From the NCBI GenBank assembly GCA_028066695.1, contig JALCBG010000019.1, forward strand, positions 1-39,094: 39,094 bases of DNA, written 5' to 3'. The notes below the pieces were generated by a model. That model was not told where the DNA came from, searched no databases, and saw only the letters and a program-made list of their open reading frames with translations. Shown here one piece after another: positions 24,360 through 33,952 of the stretch. A program made the position numbers and the translations under genes. Within the stretch, counting starts at the first letter, position 1, and each line of letters opens with the position of its first letter. The DNA is from Gammaproteobacteria bacterium (lineage in GTDB: Bacteria > Pseudomonadota > Gammaproteobacteria > Arenicellales > Poriferihabitantaceae).

Positions 24360-25004
24360 TTAAGGCGAAAGGCGGCGAATTTCCCAGCCGCCCTTTTCGC
24401 CGGCGCGGGTGTAGAGGAGGCGGTCGTGCAGGCGGTGCCGCCGCCCCTGCCAAAACTCCATGCGCCGCGGGCGGATGCGGTAGCCGCCCCAGAAATCCGG
24501 CGGCGAAATTTCGCGCCCGTCAAAATCCGCGGCGATTTTTGCCAGGCGTTTTTCCAGAACTTCGCGCGAGGTTAATTCCGCGCTCTGATGCGAGGCCCAT
24601 GCGCCGAGTTGCGCCTCGCGCGGGCGCGAATGAAAATACGCCCGCGATTCTTCGGCGGGAATTTTTGCGGCGCGCCCTTCCACGATGACCTGCCGCGCCA
24701 GCGCGATCCACGGAAAAAGCGCCGCGACATTTTCGTTGTCGCGCATTTGCGACGCTTTTCGGCTGGTGTAATTGGTGAAAAACACCAGGCCGTCATGGTC
24801 AAAGGATTTCATCAGCACGCAGCGCACCGACGGCGCGCCGTCCGCGTCCGCGCATGCGAGCGTAATCGCGTTCGGCTCGGGCAGGCCGGCGGCGCGCGCC
24901 TCGGCGAACCATTTATCAAATTGCGCCAGCGGATCGGCCGCAACATCGGCGCGCGCCAGACCCGCGGCGCCGTATTGCGCGCGAAGGTCTTGCGGGTCGG
25001 GCAC
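24360..25004 (-). CDS. pdxH: Pyridoxamine 5'-phosphate oxidase
   Basis: 214 aa from a GTG at 25004, the standard PdxH length. The enzyme oxidises pyridoxamine- or pyridoxine-phosphate to PLP with FMN and oxygen. Visible family motifs are DPLAQFDKWFAEARAAGLPE, the FMN-binding RCVLMKSFDHDGLVFFTNYT and SRKASQM, QVIVEGRAAKIP, SRPREAQLGAWASHQS, PDFWGGYRIRPRRMEFWQGR with HRLHDR, and the C-terminal WEIRRLSP. It lies 17 bases downstream of ssb on the same strand. The PLP it makes would serve the aminotransferase at 2-3.4 kb, among many others. No oddities. Confidence 0.96.
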   Translation of the reverse strand: MPDPQDLRAQYGAAGLARADVAADPLAQFDKWFAEARAAGLPEPNAITLACADADGAPSVRCVLMKSFDHDGLVFFTNYTSRKASQMRDNENVAALFPWIALARQVIVEGRAAKIPAEESRAYFHSRPREAQLGAWASHQSAELTSREVLEKRLAKIAADFDGREISPPDFWGGYRIRPRRMEFWQGRRHRLHDRLLYTRAGEKGGWEIRRLSP

Positions 25005-25021
25005 GCGCCGGGGGTTTCCGT

Positions 25022-25501
25022 TTAGAACGGAATGTCGTCGTCAAAATCGTCGGCGGCTTTGTCGGCCGCTCCCGATTTTTTGCCGCCGCCGGAAGGCGCG
25101 GATGCGGGCGGAGCGGATTGGTCGTATTCGTCGCGACTTCCACTGCCACTACCACCGCCGCCACCGCGGCTGTCAACCATTTGCATGTTTTGCGCGACGA
25201 TTTCGGTGGTGTAACGCTCGTTGCCGTTTTTGTCCTGCCACTTGCGCGTCTGCAAGCGTCCTTCCACATACACGAGCCTGCCCTTTGCCAGGTACTGCCC
25301 GACGATTTCGGCGGTGCGTCCGTAAAAGGTGACGCGGTGCCATTCGGTGCGCTCCTTTTTTTCACCGGTTTGCTTGTCGTTCCAGAACTCAGTGGTTGCG
25401 ATCGTGGAATTAACCACGGCGCCGCCTCCTTCGGGAAAATGACGAACTTCCGGGTCTTGTCCAAGACGCCCCAGCACGATTGCTTTGTTTACATTTGCCA
25501 T
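25022..25501 (-). CDS. ssb: Single-stranded DNA-binding protein
   Basis: 159 aa from the ATG at 25501 ([20 protein letters not shown]). It has the OB-fold core ([58 protein letters not shown]), a glycine/serine-rich linker, and the acidic tip DDFDDDIPF that binds partner proteins. It coats single-stranded DNA in replication, repair and recombination. The frame is open 13 codons further upstream, but MANVNK is the conserved start. Its closeness to uvrA (separated by an MFS gene) is the arrangement known from Pseudomonas. Confidence 0.96.
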   Translation of the reverse strand: MANVNKAIVLGRLGQDPEVRHFPEGGGAVVNSTIATTEFWNDKQTGEKKERTEWHRVTFYGRTAEIVGQYLAKGRLVYVEGRLQTRKWQDKNGNERYTTEIVAQNMQMVDSRGGGGGSGSGSRDEYDQSAPPASAPSGGGKKSGAADKAADDFDDDIPF

Positions 25502-25536
25502 GATCAATAATCCTGTTTTGAATGATGGAATGAAGT

Positions 25537-25551
25537 GCACTCTCCGAGTGC
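25537..25551. other. Perfect dyad in the ssb leader
   Basis: GCACTC-TCC-GAGTGC, six pairs with a 3-base centre, lies 36 bases before the ssb ATG and after the MFS stop. It has no T-run, so it is not a typical terminator. It could be a leader hairpin or an operator. Confidence 0.35.
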
Positions 25552-25575
25552 CCGGCTAGTCTACCAAATATTCGC

Positions 25576-26793
25576 TCAGCGCGGACCGGCCCGCGGAAAA
25601 ATTTCCGCGCCCTCCCCGCCTCCCCCGCTTCCCTTATGCGCGGCGGCGGCGGCGGCGAACCAAACCGCCGCCAGCGCCGCGCAAAACCAAAATACGCCGC
25701 CCGCGCCGAATCGCCCGCTGAGCGCGCCGCCGCACAGGCCGCCGGCGAACATGCCGAGGAATTGGCAGGTGGTGTAGACGCCGATGGCCGCGCCTTTGGC
25801 GCGCGCCGGCGCGAGGCGCGAGACCCGCGACGGCAGCATCGCCTCCAGCGCGTTGAACGCGGTGAAAAACACCCACAACGCCGCCAGCACGGCCGGCAAC
25901 GCGCCACTTCCGGCAATCCGCGCAAGTCCGGCGCAGGCGACCGCCAGTAACGCGACCGCGCACAACAATGCAATCCGGTGGTGGCGCGCGGACAGCATCA
26001 ACAGCGGCGCCATCGCGACCGCCGACGCGGCCAGCACCGGCGCGTAAATTTTCCAGTGCGAAGCGAGCGGCAACCCGCTTTGCTCCTGCAGCATGCCCGG
26101 CAATTCCACGAACATCGCGGTCAGCGCCGCATGCAATGCGAACGCGCCGAAATTTAACTGCAGCAATCGATGATCTTTGACGATTCCGGAAAATTGCGCC
26201 GGGTTTCCATGCGCGGGCGCCGACATTGCTTTTGTCGGCGGCGCGGACGGCAGCGCGCCCCACAACAACGCGACCGCGCCCAGCCCGAGCGCCGCGCTCA
26301 GCCAGAAAATTCCGTCCACGCCGATTGCGCTTTGCAGCGGCGGCGCGCAAATCAGCGACAGCAAAAACACCGCGCCGATGCCGACGCCGAGAATCGCCAT
26401 CGCCGTGGTGCGCTGCTCGGCGCGCGTCAGGTCGGCGGTCAACGCCAGCGCCGCGGCCGAGACCGCCCCGCCGCCCTGAATCGCGCGGCCGAGAATCAGC
26501 ATTTCAATGGACTCGGCCAGCGCCGCGATCGCCCCGCCGAGCGCGAACACCAGCAACCCGGCGGTGATTACCGCCTTGCGCCCGAAGCGGTCGGAGGCCA
26601 TGCCGAAAGGAATCTGCAGCGCGCCCTGTGTCGCGCCATACACGCCGAGCGCGAGTCCGATCAACAGCGGCGAACTCTCCGGCATGCGCGCGGCATGCGG
26701 CGCGAGCACCGGCAGCAGCAAAAACAGGCCGGCCATGCGCAGCGCGAAAATTCCGGCGAGCACGGCGACTGCTTTGCGCTCGGCGGCGTTCAT
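25576..26793 (-). CDS. MFS transporter, drug/sugar exporter type
   Basis: 405 aa from the ATG at 26793 ([20 protein letters not shown]), the usual 12-segment length. The loop 2-3 MFS motif is [20 protein letters not shown], preceded by [14 protein letters not shown], and the motif-B-like region is [20 protein letters not shown] matching loop in the second half is [20 protein letters not shown]. It should move a small molecule out across the inner membrane by proton antiport; the substrate is unknown. The position between divergent uvrA and ssb is a conserved gammaproteobacterial order. The longer open frame upstream crosses the uvrA start and is rejected. Confidence 0.92.
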   Translation of the reverse strand: MNAAERKAVAVLAGIFALRMAGLFLLLPVLAPHAARMPESSPLLIGLALGVYGATQGALQIPFGMASDRFGRKAVITAGLLVFALGGAIAALAESIEMLILGRAIQGGGAVSAAALALTADLTRAEQRTTAMAILGVGIGAVFLLSLICAPPLQSAIGVDGIFWLSAALGLGAVALLWGALPSAPPTKAMSAPAHGNPAQFSGIVKDHRLLQLNFGAFALHAALTAMFVELPGMLQEQSGLPLASHWKIYAPVLAASAVAMAPLLMLSARHHRIALLCAVALLAVACAGLARIAGSGALPAVLAALWVFFTAFNALEAMLPSRVSRLAPARAKGAAIGVYTTCQFLGMFAGGLCGGALSGRFGAGGVFWFCAALAAVWFAAAAAAHKGSGGGGEGAEIFPRAGPR

Positions 26794-26820
26794 GGGAGTG
26801 GGGGTCGGGGGGAGGAAGTT

Positions 26821-26856
26821 GCGCGGCTTGCCGCGCCGCGGCGTTGCGGGTATAGT
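26821..26856 (+). promoter_or_regulatory. uvrA promoter with an overlapping dyad
   Basis: TTGCCG (26828-26833), a 17-base spacer, and TATAGT (26851-26856). A perfect dyad GCGCGGC-TT-GCCGCGC (26821-26836) overlaps the -35 box. I see no LexA-type CTGT-N8-ACAG site in the divergent gap. Confidence 0.5.
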
Positions 26857-26890
26857 AGCAGGTTTGCACACCGCCACAGGAGGCGGGCAA

Positions 26891-29758
26891 GTGAGCATCC
26901 AAATTCGCGGCGCGCGCACGCACAACCTTCGCGGCATAGACCTTGACCTGCCGCGCGGCCGGCTGATCGTCATCACCGGGCTGTCCGGCTCGGGCAAGTC
27001 GTCGCTCGCCTTTGACACCATCTACGCCGAGGGCCAGCGGCGTTATGTGGAGTCGCTGTCCACTTATGCGCGGCAGTTTTTGTCCATCATGGCGAAACCG
27101 GAAGTGGATTTGATTGAGGGACTCTCGCCGGCGATCAGCATTGAACAAAAATCGTCGTCGCACAACCCGCGCTCCACGGTCGGCACCGTGACCGAGATCT
27201 ACGATTACTTGCGCCTGCTGTTCGCGCGAGTCGGCGAGCCGCGCTGCCCCGAGCACGATGTCACCCTCAGCGCGCAAAGCGTCAGCCAGATGGTGGATCA
27301 AGTATTGGAATTGCCGGCCGGCGAGCGGCTGTTGCTGCTCGCGCCGGTGGTCATGCAGCGCAAAGGCGAATTCCGCGAACTCCTCACCGAACTGCATTCG
27401 CAGGGTTTCGTGCGCGCGCTGATAGACGGCGCCACTGTGGAATTGGAATCGCCGCCGAAACTGGACAAGCGCTTCAAGCACGACATCTCGGTCATCGTGG
27501 ACCGCGTGACCGCGCGCGAGGAAAACCGGCAGCGCATCGCCGAGTCGTTTGAAACCGCGCTCGCGCTCGCCGACGGCGTGGCGCGGATTCTGCGCCCCGA
27601 CGCAAAGGGTCATGCCGCAAAAGGCGGGGCCGCGAAAGAGATGGTTTTCTCCGGCAAATTCGCCTGCCCGCATTGCGGCTACGCGCTCGACGAACTGGAG
27701 CCGCGGCTGTTCTCGTTCAACAACCCGGCCGGCGCCTGCGGCGAATGCGACGGCCTCGGCCAGCGGCAGTTTTTTGACCCGGAGCGCATCGTGCAGGACG
27801 CCTCGCTGTCGCTCGCGGCCGGCGCGATTCGCGGCTGGGACCGGCGGCACGGGTATTTTTTCGCGCAATTGGCGAGCCTGGCGCGCCACTACAAGTTTGA
27901 TGTGGACACGCCGTTTTCCAAACTCAGCGCGAAAAACCGCGCGCGCATTTTGCACGGCAGCGACGGCGAGGAAATCACTTTCACCTATTCCCGGCCGGGC
28001 CGCAACTACCAAAAAAAGCAGGCATTTGAGGGGGTTATCCCGCACTTTGAACGCCGTTACCGCGAAAGCGAATCGGCCGGCGCGCGCGAGGAACTGGCGA
28101 AATGCATGAGCACGCGCAGTTGCGAAAAGTGCGGCGGCAGCCGCCTGCGCCGCAGCGCGCGGCATGTGTTCATCCGCGGGCGCGCCATTCACGACCTCGC
28201 CGAGTTGCCGGTCGCCGACTGCCTGGCGTTTTTCCGCGGCTTAAAACTGCCCGGGCGGCGCGCCGAAATCGCCGATAAAATCGTCAAGGAAATCAACGCC
28301 CGACTTGGGTTTTTGATTAATGTGGGTTTGAATTACCTGAGCCTCGCGCGCGCCGCCGAAACGCTGTCCGGCGGCGAGGCGCAGCGCATCCGGCTGGCCT
28401 CGCAAATCGGCTCCGGGCTGGTCGGCGTGATGTATGTGCTGGACGAGCCGTCCATCGGCCTGCACCAGCGCGACAACGCCAAACTCCTGGCCACGCTGTT
28501 CCATTTGCGCGACCTCGGCAACACCGTCATCGTGGTGGAGCACGACGAGGAGGCGATTCGCCGCGCCGATCATGTCGTGGATCTCGGGCCCGGCGCCGGC
28601 CGGCACGGCGGGCTGGTGGTCGCGCAGGGCGCGCCGCGCGCGATTGAAGCCTGCCGCGAATCGCTGACCGGGCAATACCTGAGCGGCGCCGCGCGAATTG
28701 AATTGCCGAGCGCGCGGGTACAGCCCGACATGAAAAAAATGCTCGTGGTCAGCGGCGCTTCCGGAAATAACTTAAAGCGCATTAACGCCAAGTTTCCGGT
28801 CGGCCTGCTCACCTGCGTCACCGGCGTTTCCGGCTCGGGAAAGTCCACACTGGTCAACGGCACGCTCTACCCCGCCCTCGCCCGCCACCTGAAACTGCTG
28901 CGCGCCGGCGCGCAGCCGCATCAGGAGGTGCGGGGACTCGCGCATTTTGACAAGATCATCTCCATAGATCAGAGCCCGATCGGGCGCACGCCGCGCTCCA
29001 ACCCGGCGACCTACACCGGCCTGTTCACGCCGATTCGCGAACTCTACGCCGGCACGCGCGACGCGCGCGCGCGCGGCTACCACCCGGGCAGGTTCTCTTT
29101 TAATGTCAAAGGCGGCCGCTGCGAGGCGTGCAGCGGCGACGGCCTGCTGCGCGTGGAGATGCACTTTTTGCCGGACATTTACGTCGCCTGCGACGCCTGC
29201 GGCGGCGCGCGCTACAACCGCGAGACGCTCGGCATTCGCTACAAGGGCAAAACCATCAGCGAAACGCTGGACATGACCATTGAGGACGCCGCCGGATTTT
29301 TCTCGGCGATTCCGGTGATCAAACGCAAACTGGACACATTGCTGGATGTCGGCCTTGGCTACATCACGCTCGGGCAAAGCGCGACCACTCTGTCCGGCGG
29401 CGAGGCGCAGCGCGTCAAACTCTCGCGCGAACTTTCCAAGCGCGACACCGGGCGCACCATGTATGTGCTGGACGAGCCGACCACCGGCCTGCACTTCCAC
29501 GACATTCGCCAGTTGCTCGGCGTGCTGCACCGGCTGCGCGACCAGGGCAACACCGTGGTGGTCATTGAACACAACTTGGATGTGATCAAAACCGCCGACT
29601 GGGTCATTGATCTCGGACCCGAAGGCGGCGAAGGCGGCGGCAAAATTGTCGCCTGCGGAACGCCGGAGCAAGTCGCCGCGGTCAAGGCCTCGCATACCGG
29701 GCAATATTTGAAACCCATGCTGCGCCGCCCGGCGCGCAAGCGCGGCGCGGCCGCGTAG
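26891..29758 (+). CDS. uvrA: Excinuclease ABC subunit A
   Basis: 955 aa from a GTG at 26891, with AGGAGG 8 bases before it; the open frame continues upstream but without homology. UvrA is the DNA-damage sensor of nucleotide excision repair and works with UvrB. Both ABC ATPase halves are complete: Walker [10 protein letters not shown] at 30-38 and GVSGSGKST in the second half, and the signatures [18 protein letters not shown] with [14 protein letters not shown] and [17 protein letters not shown] with [14 protein letters not shown]. Zinc-finger cysteines are seen in CPHCGY...CGECDGLG and [10 protein letters not shown]...CDACGG. It is divergent from the MFS gene. It looks intact and ordinary. 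Confidence 0.97.
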   Translation: MSIQIRGARTHNLRGIDLDLPRGRLIVITGLSGSGKSSLAFDTIYAEGQRRYVESLSTYARQFLSIMAKPEVDLIEGLSPAISIEQKSSSHNPRSTVGTVTEIYDYLRLLFARVGEPRCPEHDVTLSAQSVSQMVDQVLELPAGERLLLLAPVVMQRKGEFRELLTELHSQGFVRALIDGATVELESPPKLDKRFKHDISVIVDRVTAREENRQRIAESFETALALADGVARILRPDAKGHAAKGGAAKEMVFSGKFACPHCGYALDELEPRLFSFNNPAGACGECDGLGQRQFFDPERIVQDASLSLAAGAIRGWDRRHGYFFAQLASLARHYKFDVDTPFSKLSAKNRARILHGSDGEEITFTYSRPGRNYQKKQAFEGVIPHFERRYRESESAGAREELAKCMSTRSCEKCGGSRLRRSARHVFIRGRAIHDLAELPVADCLAFFRGLKLPGRRAEIADKIVKEINARLGFLINVGLNYLSLARAAETLSGGEAQRIRLASQIGSGLVGVMYVLDEPSIGLHQRDNAKLLATLFHLRDLGNTVIVVEHDEEAIRRADHVVDLGPGAGRHGGLVVAQGAPRAIEACRESLTGQYLSGAARIELPSARVQPDMKKMLVVSGASGNNLKRINAKFPVGLLTCVTGVSGSGKSTLVNGTLYPALARHLKLLRAGAQPHQEVRGLAHFDKIISIDQSPIGRTPRSNPATYTGLFTPIRELYAGTRDARARGYHPGRFSFNVKGGRCEACSGDGLLRVEMHFLPDIYVACDACGGARYNRETLGIRYKGKTISETLDMTIEDAAGFFSAIPVIKRKLDTLLDVGLGYITLGQSATTLSGGEAQRVKLSRELSKRDTGRTMYVLDEPTTGLHFHDIRQLLGVLHRLRDQGNTVVVIEHNLDVIKTADWVIDLGPEGGEGGGKIVACGTPEQVAAVKASHTGQYLKPMLRRPARKRGAAA

Positions 29759-29796
29759 CCGAGTTGCAGTCGCTATGCGCAACAGCGGCCAGCGGC

Positions 29797-29802
29797 TACA
29801 AT
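29797..29802 (+). promoter_or_regulatory. -10 box close to the tupA start
   Basis: TACAAT ends 7 bases before the tupA ATG, with no room for a Shine-Dalgarno leader. The spacing is nearly the same as before the rhomboid gene. Confidence 0.3.
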
Positions 29803-29809
29803 ACGCGCG

Positions 29810-30628
29810 ATGAAACCGTTCCGCCGCATCGCTCCCCTGCTGCTCGTTTGCGCCGCTGTTTTTGCCGCGCCGGGCGCGTTTGCGTCGGAAACGCTCGTTC
29901 GCCTCGCCACCACCACCAGCACCGACAACTCCGGCCTGTTGCGCCATTTGCTGCCGCAATTTGAGCGCGAGAGCGGCTACCGCGTGCAGGTGATTTCTGC
30001 CGGCACCGGCAAGGCGCTGAAACTCGGCGAGAGCGGCGATGTGGATGTGGTGCTGGTGCATGCGCCGAAAAGCGAGCGGCGTTTTATGGACCTCGGTCAC
30101 GGCGTGGACCGCCGCACCGTGATGGAAAACGATTTTATTTTGGTCGGCCCGCGCGCCGACCCGGCCGGGTTGCGCCGCGCCGCGTCGGCCGCCGACGCGT
30201 TTCGCCGCATGCACCGCGCCGCGCATGCATTCGTCTCGCGCGGCGACGATTCCGGCACACACAAAAAGGAACTCAGTTTGTGGCGCGCGGCGCGCGTGAA
30301 TGTCGCCGATGAAAACGCGTGGCGGCTGGAAGTCGGGCGCGGCATGGGCGCGAGTTTGCAAATCGCCGGGGAATTGCAGGCATACATGTTGATAGACCGC
30401 GCCACCTGGCTTTTCGCCGGCGCGCAAAGCGAATTGCAGTTGCTCTACGAAGGCGGCGCCGAGTTGCGCAACCCCTATGGCGTCATCGCGGTCAACCCGG
30501 CGCGCCACCATGTCAATTACCCCGGCGCGCGCGCGCTGATTGAGTGGCTGGTGTCGGAGCGCGGACAGTCGGCCATCGGCGGCTACACCGCCGGCGGCGC
30601 GCGGCTGTTCACGCCGTCGGCGCGATGA
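29810..30628 (+). CDS. tupA: Tungstate ABC transporter substrate-binding protein
   Basis: 272 aa with a signal peptide (MKPFRRIAPLLLVCAAVFAA, cleavage near AFAS). The oxyanion site carries the TupA signature LATTTSTDNSGLL, then GTGKALKLGESGDVDVVLVH, ENDFILVGPRADPA and SRGDDSGTHKKELSLW. TupA members bind tungstate tightly; molybdate or vanadate cannot be ruled out by eye. The gene overlaps tupB by ATGA and heads tupABC-mobA. A -10 box sits just 7 bases before the ATG. Confidence 0.93.
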   Translation: MKPFRRIAPLLLVCAAVFAAPGAFASETLVRLATTTSTDNSGLLRHLLPQFERESGYRVQVISAGTGKALKLGESGDVDVVLVHAPKSERRFMDLGHGVDRRTVMENDFILVGPRADPAGLRRAASAADAFRRMHRAAHAFVSRGDDSGTHKKELSLWRAARVNVADENAWRLEVGRGMGASLQIAGELQAYMLIDRATWLFAGAQSELQLLYEGGAELRNPYGVIAVNPARHHVNYPGARALIEWLVSERGQSAIGGYTAGGARLFTPSAR

Positions 30629-31326
30629 ACACGCTCGGCGCGGCCACGCTGGAGGCGTTCGCGCTTTTGTTTCGCGGCGACGCCGGGCTGTGGGAGATCA
30701 TCGGCATTTCCTTTCGCGTCTCGTGCGCGGCGATCGCCATCGCCATTCCGCCGGCGGTGCTGGCCGCGTTCGCGCTCGCGCATTTTGAATTCCCGGGGCG
30801 GCGGCTTTTGATTTCACTTTCCAACACATTGCTGTCGCTGCCGGCGGTGGTGGTCGGGCTGACCGTGTATTTGCTGCTGTCGCGCCAGGGTCCGCTCGGC
30901 GACTGGCGGCTGCTGTTCACGCAGCCGGCGATGGTGCTGGCGCAAATTCTGCTGGCCTTTCCGATTTTGGTGTCCATGGGGCATGCCGCGTTTCAGGCGG
31001 CCGACCGCCGCGCCTGGGAGACCGCGCGCATGCTGGGCATTCCGCCGGCGCGCACTTTTTTCATGGTGGTCGGCGAAGTGCGCTTCGGGCTGCTGGCCGC
31101 GATGCTCGCCGGTTTCGGGCGCATCATCGCCGAAGTCGGCGCGTCCATGATGGTCGGCGGAAACATCCTGCACCACACGCGCAACATTCCGACGGCGATC
31201 GCGCTGGAAACCAGCAAGGGAAATTTTTCGCAGGGCATCGCGCTCGGCATCGTGCTGCTCGTAATGGCGTTTGTTCTGAACATGCTCCTTCAATATTTTC
31301 AGGGGCGCGGCAGAATCGCGTTATGA
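30625..31326 (+). CDS. tupB: Tungstate ABC transporter permease
   Basis: 233 aa from the ATG at 30625, which overlaps the tupA stop. It has five or six membrane segments and the permease EAA-like loop around AWETARMLGIPPARTFFMVV followed by GFGRIIAEVGASMMVGGNIL, typical of TupB/ModB-type proteins. It forms the inner-membrane channel with TupC and receives substrate from TupA. Its stop overlaps tupC (ATGA). No oddities. Confidence 0.93.
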   Translation: MNTLGAATLEAFALLFRGDAGLWEIIGISFRVSCAAIAIAIPPAVLAAFALAHFEFPGRRLLISLSNTLLSLPAVVVGLTVYLLLSRQGPLGDWRLLFTQPAMVLAQILLAFPILVSMGHAAFQAADRRAWETARMLGIPPARTFFMVVGEVRFGLLAAMLAGFGRIIAEVGASMMVGGNILHHTRNIPTAIALETSKGNFSQGIALGIVLLVMAFVLNMLLQYFQGRGRIAL

Positions 31327-32051
31327 GCGAAATCCGCATCCGCTACACCGAACTCGGCAAGTCGTTCGCGCGCCGCCGGTTGTTTGAAGATTTGTCGCTG
31401 TCGCTGGAAAGCGGCGCCGCGCTGCTGCTCGGCGGCGAAAATGGCGCCGGCAAGACCACCCTGCTGCGCATTCTCGCCGGCTTGGAAAAACCGTCGCATG
31501 GCCTGGTGGATTTCGGCGCGGGCGAAGTCGCCTGGCAGCGCTGCCGAAAAATTCTGCAGCGGCGGGTCATGTATCTGCACCAGGCGCCGTATATGTTTGA
31601 AGGCAGCGTCGCGCGCAATCTGGAACTGGCGCTGCCGCGCGGCCTGTCCAAATCGCGGCGCGACGAAAAAATCCGCCGCGCATTGGAATGGGCGCGCTTG
31701 GACGGCCTCAGCGGCGCGCGCGCCAAAACTTTGTCCGGCGGGGAAAAACAGCGCGTCTCGCTGGCGCGCGCCTGGCTGCGCCAGTCAAAAATCCTGCTGC
31801 TGGACGAGCCGGCCGCCAACATGGACCGCGAATCGCAACTGCGCACGGCCGCGCTGCTGCGCAGGTTAAAGGCGGCGCGCGTCGCGCTGGCGCTCGCCAG
31901 CCACAACCACGAAGTGTTTGACGAATTGATAGACCGCCGCCTGCTGCTGGAGGACGGCAAACTGCATGCGGCGCGCGCGCCGGCGCTGCCGGAAAATGTG
32001 ACCCGCCTGGCCGCGGGCCGCCTCCGCCGCGCCGCAAAAGCCCGGCGCTAA
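31323..32051 (+). CDS. tupC: Tungstate ABC transporter ATP-binding protein
   Basis: 242 aa. Walker A is GGENGAGKTTLLRIL, the Q-loop region is MYLHQAPYMFEGSVARNLEL, the ABC signature is LSGGEKQRVSLARAWL, Walker B is ILLLDEPAANMD, and the switch histidine is in LALASHNHEVFDEL. It powers TupB. It is shorter than ModC because it lacks a C-terminal molybdate-sensing TOBE domain, as expected for TupC. It starts on the tupB stop, and mobA follows after 4 bases. Confidence 0.93.
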   Translation: MSEIRIRYTELGKSFARRRLFEDLSLSLESGAALLLGGENGAGKTTLLRILAGLEKPSHGLVDFGAGEVAWQRCRKILQRRVMYLHQAPYMFEGSVARNLELALPRGLSKSRRDEKIRRALEWARLDGLSGARAKTLSGGEKQRVSLARAWLRQSKILLLDEPAANMDRESQLRTAALLRRLKAARVALALASHNHEVFDELIDRRLLLEDGKLHAARAPALPENVTRLAAGRLRRAAKARR

Positions 32052-32055
32052 AAAA

Positions 32056-32643
32056 GTGCCGCCCGCGTCGCTGACCGCGGTCGTTCTCGCCGGCGGGCGC
32101 GCAACGCGAATGGGCGGCGCCGACAAAGGCCTGCGCGAGTTTCGTGGGCGGCCGCTGGCCGCGCAAATTTGCGAGGCAATCGCGCCGCAAGTCGCCGAAG
32201 TTTTAATCAGCGCAAACCGCAACCACGCGGAATACCGCGCATTCGGCTGCGCGGTCATTGAAGACGAATTGTCCGGAAGCCTCGGCCCCCTCGCCGGCAT
32301 GCACGCCGCATTGCGCGCGGCCGCGTATCCGTGGCTGCTCACCCTGCCCTGCGACAGCCCGTTCGTGCGTCCCGACTACGCCGCGCGCATGCTGGAAGCC
32401 GCGCGCGCGCAAAACGCCCAACTCGCGGTCGCCCACGACGGCATGCGCGCGCAGCCGGTGCATATGCTGCTGCACCGCGAATTAACCGCCGACCTGGAAA
32501 ACTTCCTGCGCGAAGGCGGCCGAAAAATAGACCAATGGCACGCGCGCCACAATTGCGCGACCGCGGATTTTTCCGGCGAGACGCGAATGTTCCTGAACGC
32601 CAACACGCCGGAAGAATGGGCCGAGATGGAGAAGATGGAGTAG
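32056..32643 (+). CDS. mobA: Molybdenum cofactor guanylyltransferase
   Basis: 195 aa from a GTG at 32056. The nucleotide-binding motif LAGGRATRMGGADKGLREF is near the N-terminus, followed by EDELSGSLGPLAGMHAALRA and LLTLPCDSPFVRPDYAARML, all standard for MobA. It joins GMP to molybdopterin to form the bis-MGD type cofactor. Its place behind tupABC suggests that the imported tungstate (or molybdate) is meant for a bis-MGD enzyme such as a formate dehydrogenase; no such enzyme is in the window. No clear ribosome site is seen, so coupling to tupC is likely. It is convergent with the FN3 gene ending at 32666. Confidence 0.93.
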   Translation: MPPASLTAVVLAGGRATRMGGADKGLREFRGRPLAAQICEAIAPQVAEVLISANRNHAEYRAFGCAVIEDELSGSLGPLAGMHAALRAAAYPWLLTLPCDSPFVRPDYAARMLEAARAQNAQLAVAHDGMRAQPVHMLLHRELTADLENFLREGGRKIDQWHARHNCATADFSGETRMFLNANTPEEWAEMEKME

Positions 32644-32659
32644 CGGCGCGTTGCTCCGC

Positions 32660-33952
32660 CGCGCGCTACTGCACCAGCGCTTCAATGTTGGAAATCACCG
32701 TCGCCTCGGCCGTGCCGCTCATGCGGGTGGTGATTCCGTCGCCGGCGCGCATGCCGAGCAGGTAGCGGGTCAGCATGATGCCGTCGGCGAGGGTTGTTCC
32801 GTTTGCGCCGTCCATGTCCAGGTCGCCGGCGGCGACCCCGGCGGCGATGTGTGCGGCGACATTGTCGGCGTTCAGGTTGGTGCCGCCCATGTCGGCGATA
32901 AGGTTTGCGCCGCGAACGCCGGCCAGGTGGCGCGCGATCAACACGCCGTCCTGCCAAGTGACCGAGGAGTCGCCGTTGATGTCCGGGTCAAACTCCGGCG
33001 TGACGCTTTGGACGGACGCGGTGAAAGGTCCCGGTCCGGCGCGGTTGCGCGCGGCGACTTGAACTTCATAAGTGGTCGCGCTTTTTACGCCGGTCAAATC
33101 GTAGGCGAGATTGGTGGAAGCGGTCGCGAGTCCGTCGTCATCGGGCAGCCAGTTGCTGCTGCCCGCGCCTTCGGAGTAGCGCACCGCGTAATCGGTCAGC
33201 GCCTCGTCTCCGGTGTTCGCCGGCGCGACCCAGGAAACCTGCAGCAGTCCGGCGCGCGTGGACACAGTTACACCTGTCGGCGCATCGGGCGGCGGCGCGA
33301 CCGGGCTGGTTTGGTGCGAGGCCCAGGCGCCCGTGCCGAGCGCATTGACCGCGGCGACTTGGATTTCATAGGTCGTGCCGTTGGTCAGGCCGCTGATTTC
33401 GTATTCGGTTTCGGTGGCGGTCGCGCCGTCGGCGTCGGGCTGCCAGTTGCTGCTGCCGGCGCCTTCGGAATGGCGGACGCGGTATCCGCTGATGGCCGCG
33501 CCGCCGTCGTCGGCCGGCGCGGCCCATGCGGGCGTAATCGTTCCGTCTCCGACGGTGGAAGTCAAATTGCGCGGCGCGCCGGGCAATTCGCCGGGGACGC
33601 TTTCGCGCGCGAATGACCAGTGCGCATCGCCGCCGCCATAGACCGCGCCGACTTGGACTTGATAGGTCGTGCCGTCGGTCAGCCCCGAGACGGTGTAACT
33701 GATTGCCGTTGCGCCGCCGGGAACATCCAGCCCAGATTCTTCACCGGTGTTCAGGTAGGAACTCGCGTCGCCGGCATCCGCCCAGCGAACTTTGTAGGCG
33801 GTATGCACAGTCCCCCCGACCTCCACCACCGGCGCGCGCCAAGTCAATGACAACTCGCCGCTGCTCGCCGCCGGCGCGGAAAGCGACGGCGCGGCGTCTC
33901 CAATCAAAAGTTCACCGGTGAAGGTGATGGTGTCGCTGCCGTTGTTGCTGCC
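32660..33952. repeat. 1.29-kb direct repeat, copy 1
   Basis: Matches 37555-38847 with no mismatch that I could find (offset 4895). It covers the last three FN3 modules, the dockerin-like pair and the stop codon of the FN3/Calx-like gene. Beyond 33952 the similarity drops at once to about 90 percent (25 differences in about 245 bases by hand count). Confidence 0.92.

Noticed and set aside
26794-26890. LexA box controlling uvrA
   Set aside because: No CTGT-N8-ACAG-like sequence is seen in the divergent gap.
26504-30511. Minus-strand frames opposite uvrA and tupA (26504-28192, 28772-30511)
   Set aside because: Shadows of intact UvrA and TupA; no ribosome site or motif.
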